NCBI GenBank assembly: GCA_903927685.1
Contig: CAIYOB010001405.1
Span: 1 to 19,181 of the forward strand
DNA length: 19,181 nucleotides
Reading direction: 5' to 3'
Origin: an uncultured Planctomycetaceae bacterium
GTDB taxonomy: Bacteria > Planctomycetota > Planctomycetia > Pirellulales > Pirellulaceae
This document shows positions 8,510-15,481 of this stretch, piece by piece. The notes under the pieces were generated by a model. That model was not told the origin of the DNA. It saw nothing but the letters and a program-made list of their open reading frames with translations, and did not search any database. Every line of letters begins with the position of its first letter. Position 1 is the first letter of the stretch. A program made the translations under genes and the position numbers.

Positions 8510-10156
8510 ATGTCCACCAAGAATATTGAGAAACGCCGGTTGGTGATGGCGCGCTCCAAGCAGCTGGGACACTGCATCTGCGACCCCAAGAAACCCTGCC
8601 CGTGCGACATCTTCCTCCAGCAGGATCTCTGCCCCTGTGCGGGCGAGCGAAGCGAGGATCCGGCCGGCCCCGTACGGCTGACCGAACTGGTCGAGAGCGC
8701 CGGCTGCGCCTCGAAGATCGACCAGGCGACGCTGCGGCGAATGCTCGACGGGCTGCCCAGTCCCGAGGACCCGCGAGTGCTGATCGGCATGCCGGCGGGT
8801 GACGACGCAGGCGTGTACCAATTGGACGAAGACACCGCGCTGGTGCAGACGGTGGACGTGTTCACGCCGTCGGTCGACGATCCGTACACCTTCGGTCAGA
8901 TCGCAGCCGCCAATTCGCTGAGCGACGTGTATGCGATGGGCGGCCGGCCGCTGACGGCCTTGTCGATCATCGGGTTCCCGGTGCGGACGTTGCCGGACGA
9001 GGTGCTGCGGCAGATCCTCCGTGGGGGACTGGACAAGATGGCCGAAGCCGGCGTGGCGGTGATCGGCGGGCACAGCATCAACGATCCCCAGATCAAGGCC
9101 GGGTTCGCCGTGACAGGCTTGATTCACCCCCAGCGCATCGCCTCGAACGCCGGCGCGCGGCCGGGCGACCAGTTGGTACTGACCAAGCCCCTGGGCACGG
9201 GAATCCTGAGTTTTGCGGCCCAGATCGGCCGAGCGCCGGCCGAAGGCGTCGAGGCCGCCGCCCGCGGGATGGCGGCGCTGAACAAGCAGGCCGCCGAGTT
9301 GATGCTGCAGGCGGACACGCACGCCTGTACCGACGTGACGGGCTTTGGGCTGATGGGCCACCTGTCCGCGATGGCGGCGGCCGGGCGGGTGGACGTCGAG
9401 GTTTTCTGGGATGATGTGCCGCTGTTGCCGGGCGTGCTGCAGTGCGCCGCGGACAACATCCTGCCGGGGGCGGTCGAGCGGAACAAGGAATCCAGCGGCG
9501 GGGCGTTGGCGGCCAGCGACGGACTGGAACCGGCGGCGCTGGACATCCTGTTCGATGCCCAGACGTCCGGCGGCCTGCTGATCGCCGTCGCCGAGTCGGA
9601 CGCCGCCGAGCTGGTGGCCCGGTTGCGAGCCGCAGGCAGCCCGGAGGCGGCCGTCATCGGACGGGTGGTCGGCGACGGCACGGGCCGCATTTTCGTCCGC
9701 AGCGCAGGGCGGCGGACCCTGCCGGCTCCGCGCCCTGTCAGTCCGCCTCCGCGGGCCCCGCGGCTAGTCCCGGAGGCGGCTTTTTCGGGACCTTCGTTTG
9801 ACGAGGCGAGACAGATGAATTCCAGTTGCTGTGGCGGCCCGCGCGAGGCGGGCGGGCGCGAGGTGGGCGTGCGGACTTCCGGAGACAAGCCGGCCGTGGT
9901 CGAGACGCAACAGAAATACCACGACTTTCTCAAGTCCGCCAATGCCCCGGGGGCCCTGGACGCGCGGACCAAGCGGGCCGTTGCCATCGCGCTGTCGGTC
10001 CTGGCCCGTTGCGAGCCGTGCGTCAAGAGCCACATCAAGAAGGCTCGGGAAGAAGGGTTTTCGCAAGACGAGATCGACGAAGCCGCCTGGATGGCGATTT
10101 CGTTCGGCGGCTCGCCGACCATGATGTTCTACAACGAAACCAAGAAGAGCGGTTGA
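8510..10156 (+). CDS. selD: Selenophosphate synthetase (SelD) continuous with an AhpD-like domain
   Basis: SelD makes selenophosphate from selenide and ATP for selenocysteine and selenouridine synthesis. The 548-residue frame has three parts. Residues about 20-45 are Cys-rich with three CxC pairs (C22/C24, C30/C32, C41/C43). Residues about 55-397 are a full SelD: catalytic C66 and K69 in AGCASK, the ATP/Mg loop GDDAG, the QTVDVFTPSVDDPYTFG and AAANSLSDVYAMGG motifs, GGHS, TDVTGFG and DAQTSGGLL. After a Pro/Arg-rich linker, residues 436-548 are a carboxymuconolactone decarboxylase/AhpD-like domain with C501-x-x-C504 and H508. The active site uses Cys, not selenocysteine. Met436 (ATG at 9815, GAGG 8 nt upstream) could start a separate AhpD-like protein, and a terminator-like hairpin sits in the linker. 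The start is uncertain: 8510, 8492 and 8546 are all in frame and lack a good Shine-Dalgarno site. Confidence 0.88.
   Translation: MSTKNIEKRRLVMARSKQLGHCICDPKKPCPCDIFLQQDLCPCAGERSEDPAGPVRLTELVESAGCASKIDQATLRRMLDGLPSPEDPRVLIGMPAGDDAGVYQLDEDTALVQTVDVFTPSVDDPYTFGQIAAANSLSDVYAMGGRPLTALSIIGFPVRTLPDEVLRQILRGGLDKMAEAGVAVIGGHSINDPQIKAGFAVTGLIHPQRIASNAGARPGDQLVLTKPLGTGILSFAAQIGRAPAEGVEAAARGMAALNKQAAELMLQADTHACTDVTGFGLMGHLSAMAAAGRVDVEVFWDDVPLLPGVLQCAADNILPGAVERNKESSGGALAASDGLEPAALDILFDAQTSGGLLIAVAESDAAELVARLRAAGSPEAAVIGRVVGDGTGRIFVRSAGRRTLPAPRPVSPPPRAPRLVPEAAFSGPSFDEARQMNSSCCGGPREAGGREVGVRTSGDKPAVVETQQKYHDFLKSANAPGALDARTKRAVAIALSVLARCEPCVKSHIKKAREEGFSQDEIDEAAWMAISFGGSPTMMFYNETKKSG
9743..9785 (+). terminator. 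Terminator-like hairpin inside the SelD/AhpD linker
   Basis: CCGCCTCCG (9743-9751) pairs perfectly with CGGAGGCGG (9771-9779), followed by C and five T (9781-9785). The 19-nt loop can itself fold through CCGCGGG/CCCGCGG. It looks like an intrinsic terminator for selD, yet it lies within a continuous open frame, 30 bp before the possible AhpD start at 9815. It may cut transcription after selD, or be no more than GC-rich linker sequence. Confidence 0.5.
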
Positions 10157-10167
10157 GGAGGTGAGCG

Positions 10168-11097
10168 ATGATGAAGAACTTGGGCCGATGGACGTTGATT
10201 CTGGCGCTGCCCCTGTGCGGCGTCCTGGCGGGCGGCGCGGCAGCTGATTCGGCCGCGGCCGAGACCCGTGTGCTGATCGTGGTCGGCCCCAGCACGCACC
10301 CCCCCGGCACGCACGAAGTGGCGGCGGGCGGTAGATTGCTGAAGTACTGCCTGGAGAACATGGCCAACGTCCCCGGCGTCCAGGCGGAGGTGGTCTACGA
10401 GTGGCCCAGCGATCCGGCTGTGCTGGAGGGCGTCGCCACGGTGGTTTTTATCGGCGACATCTTTCCGCCGATGCGACTGCCGGATTCGCAGGCCATCCTG
10501 GCCCGGCTCGATGCCATGATGCGCCGCGGCTGCGGGATCGTCTGCGTCCATTACGCGACCGGCCTGCGCGCGCAGGATGTGGGTGAGAATGGCGAGCATC
10601 CGCTGCTGGGCTGGATGGGCGGCTACTTTGCCACCGGCTGCAAGCACCACAAGTCGGTCGCCCGGATGTTCTCGCAGGCGACGATCACTCCCGCCGCCCC
10701 CGAGCACCCGATTTCCCGCGGCTGGCGAGAATTCACGTTCGACGACGAACCGTACATCCAGAACTACTTCGGCCCGGACGGCAACCAGCTGGCTCCCGGC
10801 GTGACCGCGGTCGCCACCTCGCTGCTGCCGCCCGAGGCACCCCAGCGCGAAATCGTGGCCTGGTGCGTCCAGCGGTTGGACGGCGGGCGCGGGCTGGGCG
10901 TCGTGATGCCGCACTACCTGCGAAACTGGAAGCTCGACGACCTTCGCCGGCTGATCCTGAACGGCATCGTGTGGACCGCAAAGATGGAGGTGCCGGCCGA
11001 GGGCGTGCAGACCAGTTTGCCCGAGCTGGCAACCTTCGAGCCCGCGGCCGTCGAGCCTCAGCCGCCCGCGGCCAAAAAGCCGAAAGCCAAGCCTTAG
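10168..11097 (+). CDS. Exported ThuA-like protein
   Basis: The 309-residue protein begins with a Sec signal peptide (residues 1 to about 26, ALPLCGVLAGGAAA). It has the ThuA fold, a class I glutamine amidotransferase-like domain linked to sugar use and abundant in planctomycetes. Typical features are VLIVVGPSTHPPGTHE (35-50), the strand TVVFIGD (91-97), GIVCVHYATG (123-132), FDDEPY (191-196) and the closing NGIVWT (265-270). The tail is Lys/Pro/Ala-rich. GGAGGTGA overlaps the stop of the preceding frame and lies 3-6 nt before tandem ATGs at 10168 and 10171. Spacing to that frame is 11 bp, so the two are probably co-transcribed. The likely location is periplasmic; the substrate cannot be read from the sequence. 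No functional link to selenium metabolism is evident. Confidence 0.88.
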   Translation: MMKNLGRWTLILALPLCGVLAGGAAADSAAAETRVLIVVGPSTHPPGTHEVAAGGRLLKYCLENMANVPGVQAEVVYEWPSDPAVLEGVATVVFIGDIFPPMRLPDSQAILARLDAMMRRGCGIVCVHYATGLRAQDVGENGEHPLLGWMGGYFATGCKHHKSVARMFSQATITPAAPEHPISRGWREFTFDDEPYIQNYFGPDGNQLAPGVTAVATSLLPPEAPQREIVAWCVQRLDGGRGLGVVMPHYLRNWKLDDLRRLILNGIVWTAKMEVPAEGVQTSLPELATFEPAAVEPQPPAAKKPKAKP

Positions 11098-11140
11098 GAG
11101 CGTTGCACCTCGAATGCAGACCTAGACCTCCCGAAACGAG

Positions 11141-11177
11141 AAAAACCCACGTTTCCTCAGGGAAAACGCGGGTTTTC
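11141..11177. terminator. Bidirectional intrinsic terminator
   Basis: AAAACCCACGTTTCC (11142-11156) and GGAAAACGCGGGTTTT (11161-11176) form a 14-bp stem with one bulge and one mismatch around a TCAG loop. T-runs exit on both strands. It ends the plus-strand selD/ThuA-like unit and the minus-strand tRNA-Asp transcript. Confidence 0.85.
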
Positions 11178-11193
11178 TGGGAGACTTAACGAG

Positions 11194-11267
<74 letters not shown>

Positions 11268-11296
11268 AAAGCTTGAATGTCGCGATGACGGGCTGA

Positions 11297-11324
11297 ATTA
11301 TACTCGTGTTTCGGACCTTCGCAA
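11297..11324 (-). promoter_or_regulatory. Sigma-70-type promoter of tRNA-Asp
   Basis: On the minus strand TTGCGA (11324-11319), a 16-bp spacer, then a perfect TATAAT (11302-11297). Transcription would start at about 11290, roughly 23 nt before the mature tRNA. It lies in the 68-bp gap downstream of the TPR gene on the same strand. Confidence 0.72.
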
Positions 11325-11335
11325 GGGCTGTCCTG

Positions 11336-12244
11336 CTAGAACAAGTTGGGATTCGGTTCGTAGCCCAATTCTCGCACGCGGCGCAGGTCGGACTCGGCTT
11401 CCTTGGGTTTTCCCAGCTTTTCAAGTAGCAAAGCACGATGGTAGCGGATCACGGCGAGGCTCTTGCGAGTTTCCCGCAATTGCCGCTCGAACTCCCGCTG
11501 ATCAACGTAATCGCGAGTCGTTTCCATCATCTTCACTTCCCGCTCCATGCCGGCGACCGCCAAGTCCAAATCCGGCTGGGCGAGTTGGTACTTTCCCGCG
11601 CAATAGTGAATGTAGCCTCGCGTGTCGAGCATGGCCGAGTTCTCTCCCGCCAGATTGATGGCCTGGAGGATGTTCTCCAGCGCCTCCTTTAACTCCACAT
11701 TCCCCAATGCCTGGGCGTAGGCTAAGCCGTTCAGCAACACGGCTCGTTGGCGGCCGGGGGCCGCACGCCCAAGTTCCAGCAGGCGTTTCCAGTCCTGGAT
11801 GGCATCCTGGTGGCGTCCGAGGTACTGGTATGCCTGGCTGCGGCCGATCAGGGCCCCGGCATGGGCGGGATCGCGCTCGATGGCCACACTGTAATCTTCG
11901 CTGGCTTTCAGGAATTCCCGGTCCTCGAGCCGCCAATCGGCACGGCATACGAAGCCGTCCGCTTGGTCAGGAGCCCAGTGAATCGCGGTATCCAGGCGTG
12001 CCAGGGCCGCGGCCTTGTCGCCGGCCAACCAGAGTTCCGTTGCGGCAGCCTGGTACCAGCGAGCGACTTCGGCCGGTCCTTCCAGGTAGACGACGGGCCC
12101 GAGCGCCACGAGGACGACGAATATGATCGCCAAGCGATTGGTCCACCGTCGCCGGCTGGCCGCATTCATTCCGGACTCCGTTTCCAAAGGGTGCGTCGCC
12201 CCAAATCGTTGGCCTGAGTACTCGCCTTCGCCATCGTTTGCCAT
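11336..12244 (-). CDS. Membrane-anchored TPR protein
   Basis: The protein is 302 residues from the ATG at 12244 (GGAG 7 nt upstream; a TTG two codons earlier is closer to that site). One membrane helix lies at about 37-54 (LAIIFVVLVALGPVVYL), preceded by basic residues (RRRW), so the long C-terminal part should be outside the cytoplasm. From about residue 62 to the end it is helical, with tetratricopeptide repeats: AAALARLDTAIHWAPDQADG, ASEDYSVAIERDPAHAGALI, QAYQYLGRHQDAIQDW and, near the end, ALLLEKLGKPKEAESDLRRV. TPRs bind other proteins; the partner is unknown. A second possible start is the Met at residue 26 (about 12169), which also has GGAG at good spacing. The next gene on this strand, tRNA-Asp, has its own promoter. 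Confidence 0.88.
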   Translation of the reverse strand: MANDGEGEYSGQRFGATHPLETESGMNAASRRRWTNRLAIIFVVLVALGPVVYLEGPAEVARWYQAAATELWLAGDKAAALARLDTAIHWAPDQADGFVCRADWRLEDREFLKASEDYSVAIERDPAHAGALIGRSQAYQYLGRHQDAIQDWKRLLELGRAAPGRQRAVLLNGLAYAQALGNVELKEALENILQAINLAGENSAMLDTRGYIHYCAGKYQLAQPDLDLAVAGMEREVKMMETTRDYVDQREFERQLRETRKSLAVIRYHRALLLEKLGKPKEAESDLRRVRELGYEPNPNLF

Positions 12245-12313
12245 CTTCAAGCTCCGTTTCAGTTAGCGGAAAGACTGCGTAACCGGCCTGGGTCCAAGCG
12301 GGATTCAGCGGAA

Positions 12314-12343
12314 ATTATTGCCGTTGACGCACCGTCTCGGCAA
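12314..12343 (-). promoter_or_regulatory. Candidate promoter of the TPR gene
   Basis: On the minus strand TTGCCG (12343-12338), an 18-bp spacer, then AATAAT (12319-12314). This gives a leader of about 60 nt to the ATG at 12244. TTGCCG and a downstream CGGCAA also form an inverted repeat. Confidence 0.4.
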
Positions 12344-12397
12344 ATCTAACATCTCGCTCCCTTAGGTCTAGTCGAACGATTGTATCGATTATGCGGA

Positions 12398-12428
12398 TTG
12401 ACAGGAATTTGCCGTTATTCCTGATTAT
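12398..12428 (+). promoter_or_regulatory. Weak candidate promoter for the low-complexity exported protein
   Basis: A perfect TTGACA (12398-12403) is followed after 19 bp by GATTAT (12423-12428). The spacer is longer than ideal and the leader to 12617 would be about 180 nt. The rest of the 12251-12616 spacer holds only a small GCCGTG/CACGGC inverted repeat at about 12520-12550. Confidence 0.3.
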
Positions 12429-12616
12429 CCGGGGCGGTTCCTGCCGAAAGAGTGGTTGATGACTTTTTCTCGCGGGCGGATTTCACGGCGGATCGCGAGG
12501 ACTCCTCGTCTGTTCGGAACCCTGCCGTGTTCGGCAACCCGCCACGGCAGCAAACAAAACCAGCGGGCTCCTGGTGCGTTCACTTTTTGTGGGCCTAATG
12601 AAAGGACGCATTAGCC

Positions 12617-13705
12617 ATGCGAACAAGTCTTGGGCGTACGACGCGTGTCTTGGCGGTCATCGGTCTGATGTCCGCGGTGTCATTTCCGGGATGCTCGACC
12701 AGCAGCGGGTTCAAGATGCCCAGCAGTGACTGGCTCAGCTGGGGCAAGAAGAAGCCCGCCGACAGCTCGCTGGCTTCCAAATCGCCGACGGGCCTGCCGG
12801 CTCCGCCGTCGAGCCTCGCATCGCCGAACACCGTGCCCAGCTATGCTCAGGGTGCGGGCACAGCTCCGGGCGCCTACTCGACCGCCCAAAATCGCAGTTT
12901 GACCGGTGGTTCGGCGGCGGCCCCGGCTGGCTACGGCTCCCAGCTGGGCGCAGCAACCAACTATGGCAACAGCAGTTACGGCGCGGCGCCGGGAGCTGGT
13001 GCAGGAGCTGCGGCCGCTCCGGCGTATGGCGGAACCGGGACTTCGCAGGGCTTCTATTCGTCGGACTACCGCGGAACGGCTGGCTCGACAAGTCCGTACG
13101 GGGCTCAGCCCGGCACGCTTGGTGGCACGACCAGGCCGGCCGCGGACCCATACGGTTCCTATAGCCAAGGCAGCTACGCGGCTCCTTCGCAGGCCAATCC
13201 AGCTTGGAGTCAAGGTGGAGCGGCGCCCGCGCCCTATGCCGCGTCTCCGGGCATCTACGGCCAGTCTCCCGCGGCACCGGCCCCCAGCGGCGGCTATGGT
13301 GCGGTACGGAGCGCCGACGGCTATGCCAGCGGCGGCGCGGCGTACGGCGACTCCGGAACTGCCCCTGGTGGCGGAGCGTCCGGCGGCAGCATGTACGGCG
13401 CCGCTGGGCCGACCGCCGGTTCAGGGTATGCCGCCCAGGAGATGGCACCGGCGGCGGTTGCGGGCGGGGCCTATCGGCCGGGCAGTACCTCGCGGAGCAC
13501 GCAATTCGGGACAAGCGACAACTTGAACGTTCCCGGGCAGTCCGTCCAACCGGCCTCGTTTGCGGGTGCCGGACAGGGAGGCGGCAGTTCGCTCTACTCG
13601 CCCGCCCCAACTGCCGGAGCCGGGGCCTATCCGCCCGCGGATTCCTATCCCACGCGGACGGCAACCAATCCGGATGGCGGTTACCAGAGCACCTACCAAC
13701 GCTAA
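12617..13705 (+). CDS. Low-complexity Gly/Ala/Ser/Tyr-rich exported protein, possible lipoprotein
   Basis: The 362-residue protein has a signal-like N-terminus (RTTRVLAVIGLMSAVSFPGC). Cys26 could be lipidated, but SFPGC is a poor lipobox. Residues about 33-46 (MPSSDWLSWGKKKP) are the only ordered-looking piece. From about residue 60 to the end the chain is low complexity, with recurrent short elements such as YGSYSQGSY, SPYGAQPG and GYGAV, rich in Gly, Ala, Ser, Pro, Tyr and Gln, and almost without charge or Cys. It is probably disordered and exposed at the outer membrane or envelope. AAAGGA lies 10 nt before the ATG. It seems to be transcribed alone, between a long upstream spacer and a downstream hairpin. 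I recognise no catalytic domain; a matrix or adhesive role is a guess from composition. Confidence 0.8.
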   Translation: MRTSLGRTTRVLAVIGLMSAVSFPGCSTSSGFKMPSSDWLSWGKKKPADSSLASKSPTGLPAPPSSLASPNTVPSYAQGAGTAPGAYSTAQNRSLTGGSAAAPAGYGSQLGAATNYGNSSYGAAPGAGAGAAAAPAYGGTGTSQGFYSSDYRGTAGSTSPYGAQPGTLGGTTRPAADPYGSYSQGSYAAPSQANPAWSQGGAAPAPYAASPGIYGQSPAAPAPSGGYGAVRSADGYASGGAAYGDSGTAPGGGASGGSMYGAAGPTAGSGYAAQEMAPAAVAGGAYRPGSTSRSTQFGTSDNLNVPGQSVQPASFAGAGQGGGSSLYSPAPTAGAGAYPPADSYPTRTATNPDGGYQSTYQR

Positions 13706-13724
13706 ACGGGTGGGGCCAGACAGC

Positions 13725-13759
13725 GCGACGCGGGCCATTGGCTCGCGTTGCCCGTTTCT
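13725..13759 (+). terminator. Hairpin terminator after the low-complexity protein gene
   Basis: GCGACGCGGGCC (13725-13736) pairs over 12 bp, two of them G-U, with GGCTCGCGTTGC (13740-13751) around a 3-nt loop, followed by CCGTTTCTT. It begins 20 bp after the stop codon. A second hairpin without a T-run, TCCCGGCC/GGCCGGGA, lies at 13771-13797. Confidence 0.6.
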
Positions 13760-13845
13760 TGGCTTGCGAGTCCCGGCCGTGCCTGAAGGGGCCGGGAACG
13801 ACTGTTTCAGGCTTCCGCACGGCGGGCGATTGCGGATCCGGGCTA

Positions 13846-13874
13846 TTGCGGACCGCTGCCCGATGGCTTAAACT
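13846..13874 (+). promoter_or_regulatory. Candidate promoter of tRNA-Thr
   Basis: TTGCGG (13846-13851), a 17-bp spacer, then TAAACT (13869-13874). The tRNA begins 22 bp downstream, a normal leader length. The -35 hexamer is the same as in the candidate selD promoter. Confidence 0.45.
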
Positions 13875-13896
13875 GTGCGTTTTTCACGCCTCAATT

Positions 13897-13970
13897 GCCA
13901 GCGTAGCTTCAATCGGCAGAGCACCGCATTCGTAATGCGGGGGTTGCGGGTTCGACTCCCGCCGCTGGCT
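13897..13970 (+). tRNA. tRNA-Thr(CGT)
   Basis: The 74-nt cloverleaf has acceptor stem GCCAGCG/CGCTGGC with U73, D arm GCTT/GAGC, anticodon stem CCGCA/TGCGG around loop TTCGTAA (anticodon CGT, reading ACG), and T arm GCGGG/CCCGC with TTCGACT. CCA is not encoded. Confidence 0.95.
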
Positions 13971-14010
13971 CTTCCCGTGCGTGGATGGGTATTTCGCGAG
14001 CGACAAAGCC

Positions 14011-14042
14011 TTCGGGCTGGGCACGTTTCGGGCTAGGCACGT
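14011..14042 (+). repeat. Tandem duplication of 16 bp upstream of the TPR/alpha-CTD gene
   Basis: TTCGGGCTGGGCACGT (14011-14026) is followed at once by TTCGGGCTAGGCACGT (14027-14042), with one mismatch in 16. It lies in the 122-bp spacer between tRNA-Thr and the start at 14093. It could be a paired protein-binding site or a simple replication duplication. Confidence 0.75.
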
Positions 14043-14092
14043 GGCCTGCCGACGACACATGCCGTGCTCGCAGGGGTTATCGGAGAGCCGAA

Positions 14093-15427
14093 ATGGCGGC
14101 AGGTATTCAGGTTTCGACGGTTGATATCCGCGAAGTTGTCCTATCCAACAGCTCGTTTGGTCCGCAAGAGATCCAGAATATTGTGCGCGTCATTCGCGAT
14201 GATTCGTCCCGGCATGCCGTCCTGCGGGATTCCGTGAATGAATTGGCAGCCCGGGGTGAGCAGACGCCGGCGAGCGCTGTCCGCTTGGGGGTTTGTTGCT
14301 ACCTTTTAGGCAGGTATGACCAGGCCGAGCAGACGTTGGCCCGCGCCGACGGCGGCGCGCTGGCTTTCTATTATCTCGGCCGGACCAGGATCGAGTTGGG
14401 CAAGTTCCGCGAGTCGATCTCTTGCTATGAATCGGCGCGGACGGCGGGCTACGACGCCGACAGTTGCTCCCTGGCGATCGCCGAGGCGCATCGTTTCTTG
14501 CGCGAGGCCCCGCGGGCGATGGAGATCCTCGATCAGATGTACGGCCCGGTCGAGCAGACGGCCGAATACCTGTACCAGCGTGGCGCCACGGTGGCCGAGG
14601 TCGGCGGCAATCCGAGCGAGGTGGTGGCGTTGTACGAGCGGGCCGTCGAAGCCGACCGCCGCCATGCGGGCGCCCTGTTCGGCTTGGCGATGGAGAACGA
14701 TCGACGGGGGAACGACGACGAGGCGCTGCAATTGTACCAGCGGGCGGCCGAGTCGTATCCAACGTACGTCGGTGCATTGCTGAATCTCGGGATCATGTAC
14801 GAGGACTTTCAGCAGTTCGATCGCGCCCAGACTTGCTATCAGCGGATCCTGGATCACTTCCCGGACCACCCGCGGGCCCGGTTGTATTTGAAGGACGCGT
14901 CTGCCTCGCGGGACATGTTCTACGACGAGGAGGCCCTGAAGCGTCAGGACCGTATGACGCAGATGTTGAGCGTCCCCGTTTCGGACTTTGAATTGTCGGT
15001 CCGCAGCCGCAACTGCCTGCAGCGGATGGGGATCCGTACGCTGGGCGACTTGGCCAGGACGACGGAGGCCGAGTTGCTGGCAAGCAAGAACTTCGGCGAG
15101 ACCTCGCTGGTCGAAATCCGTGAGATGCTGGCGTCCAAGGGACTGCAGTTGGGCCAGTTTGCTCACGAGCGGCCCGAGCAGGAAGCGCCGTTGGACATGT
15201 CGCACTTGTCGGCCGAGGAGCAGGCGCTGTTGAATCGCCCCATCTCGGAGCTGAACTTGTCCGTGCGGGCCCGCAAGTGCATGGTCCGCCTGGGCCTGAC
15301 GACCATTGGCGAATTGGTCCGCAAGACGGGCGACGATCTGCTCGAATGCAAGAACTTCGGTGTGACCAGTCTGAACGAAGTCAAGGAAAAGCTGTCGCAG
15401 TACAATCTGAAGCTCCGCGGCGAATAA
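14093..15427 (+). CDS. TPR protein with two RNA polymerase alpha-CTD-like domains
   Basis: The 444-residue protein starts at the ATG at 14093 (GGAGAG about 6 nt upstream). Residues about 60-270 hold tetratricopeptide repeats, for example LLGRYDQAEQTLARA, YERAVEADRRHAGALFGLAM, LQLYQRAAESYPTYVGALLN and FDRAQTCYQRILDHFPDHPR. Two helix-hairpin-helix domains like the C-terminal domain of the polymerase alpha subunit follow, at about 295-353 and 382-442. Each keeps the LSVR core with the DNA-contacting Arg equivalent to E. coli R265 (R304, R392) and an NFGxTSL loop where E. coli has NLGKKSL. N268 is matched in the first copy only (N307; K395 in the second), and K298 is Thr in both. There are no signal peptide or membrane segments, so it is cytoplasmic. 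Binding to DNA or polymerase is likely but inferred. The tgt gene follows after 54 bp, probably in the same transcript. Confidence 0.9.
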   Translation: MAAGIQVSTVDIREVVLSNSSFGPQEIQNIVRVIRDDSSRHAVLRDSVNELAARGEQTPASAVRLGVCCYLLGRYDQAEQTLARADGGALAFYYLGRTRIELGKFRESISCYESARTAGYDADSCSLAIAEAHRFLREAPRAMEILDQMYGPVEQTAEYLYQRGATVAEVGGNPSEVVALYERAVEADRRHAGALFGLAMENDRRGNDDEALQLYQRAAESYPTYVGALLNLGIMYEDFQQFDRAQTCYQRILDHFPDHPRARLYLKDASASRDMFYDEEALKRQDRMTQMLSVPVSDFELSVRSRNCLQRMGIRTLGDLARTTEAELLASKNFGETSLVEIREMLASKGLQLGQFAHERPEQEAPLDMSHLSAEEQALLNRPISELNLSVRARKCMVRLGLTTIGELVRKTGDDLLECKNFGVTSLNEVKEKLSQYNLKLRGE

Positions 15428-15436
15428 CCGGGCAAT

Positions 15437-15467
15437 TTCTCCAACGGGGGCGGGTTCTCCAACGGGG
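15437..15467 (+). repeat. Direct repeat of 13 bp before tgt
   Basis: TTCTCCAACGGGG occurs at 15437-15449 and again at 15455-15467, an 18-bp period, in the 54-bp gap between the TPR/alpha-CTD gene and tgt. The second copy is next to the G-rich run that may serve as the tgt ribosome site. Confidence 0.65.
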
Positions 15468-15481
15468 TGGTAAGCGCGCGG

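Noticed and set aside
8510..9815. Selenocysteine (in-frame UGA) in SelD or the AhpD-like domain
   Set aside because: The frame has no internal UGA; the catalytic position C66 and both CxxC residues are Cys codons.
13985..14092. Longer N-terminus of the TPR/alpha-CTD protein from an upstream start at 13985
   Set aside because: It would begin 15 bp after tRNA-Thr and translate through the 16-bp tandem repeat. The ATG at 14093 has a good ribosome site.
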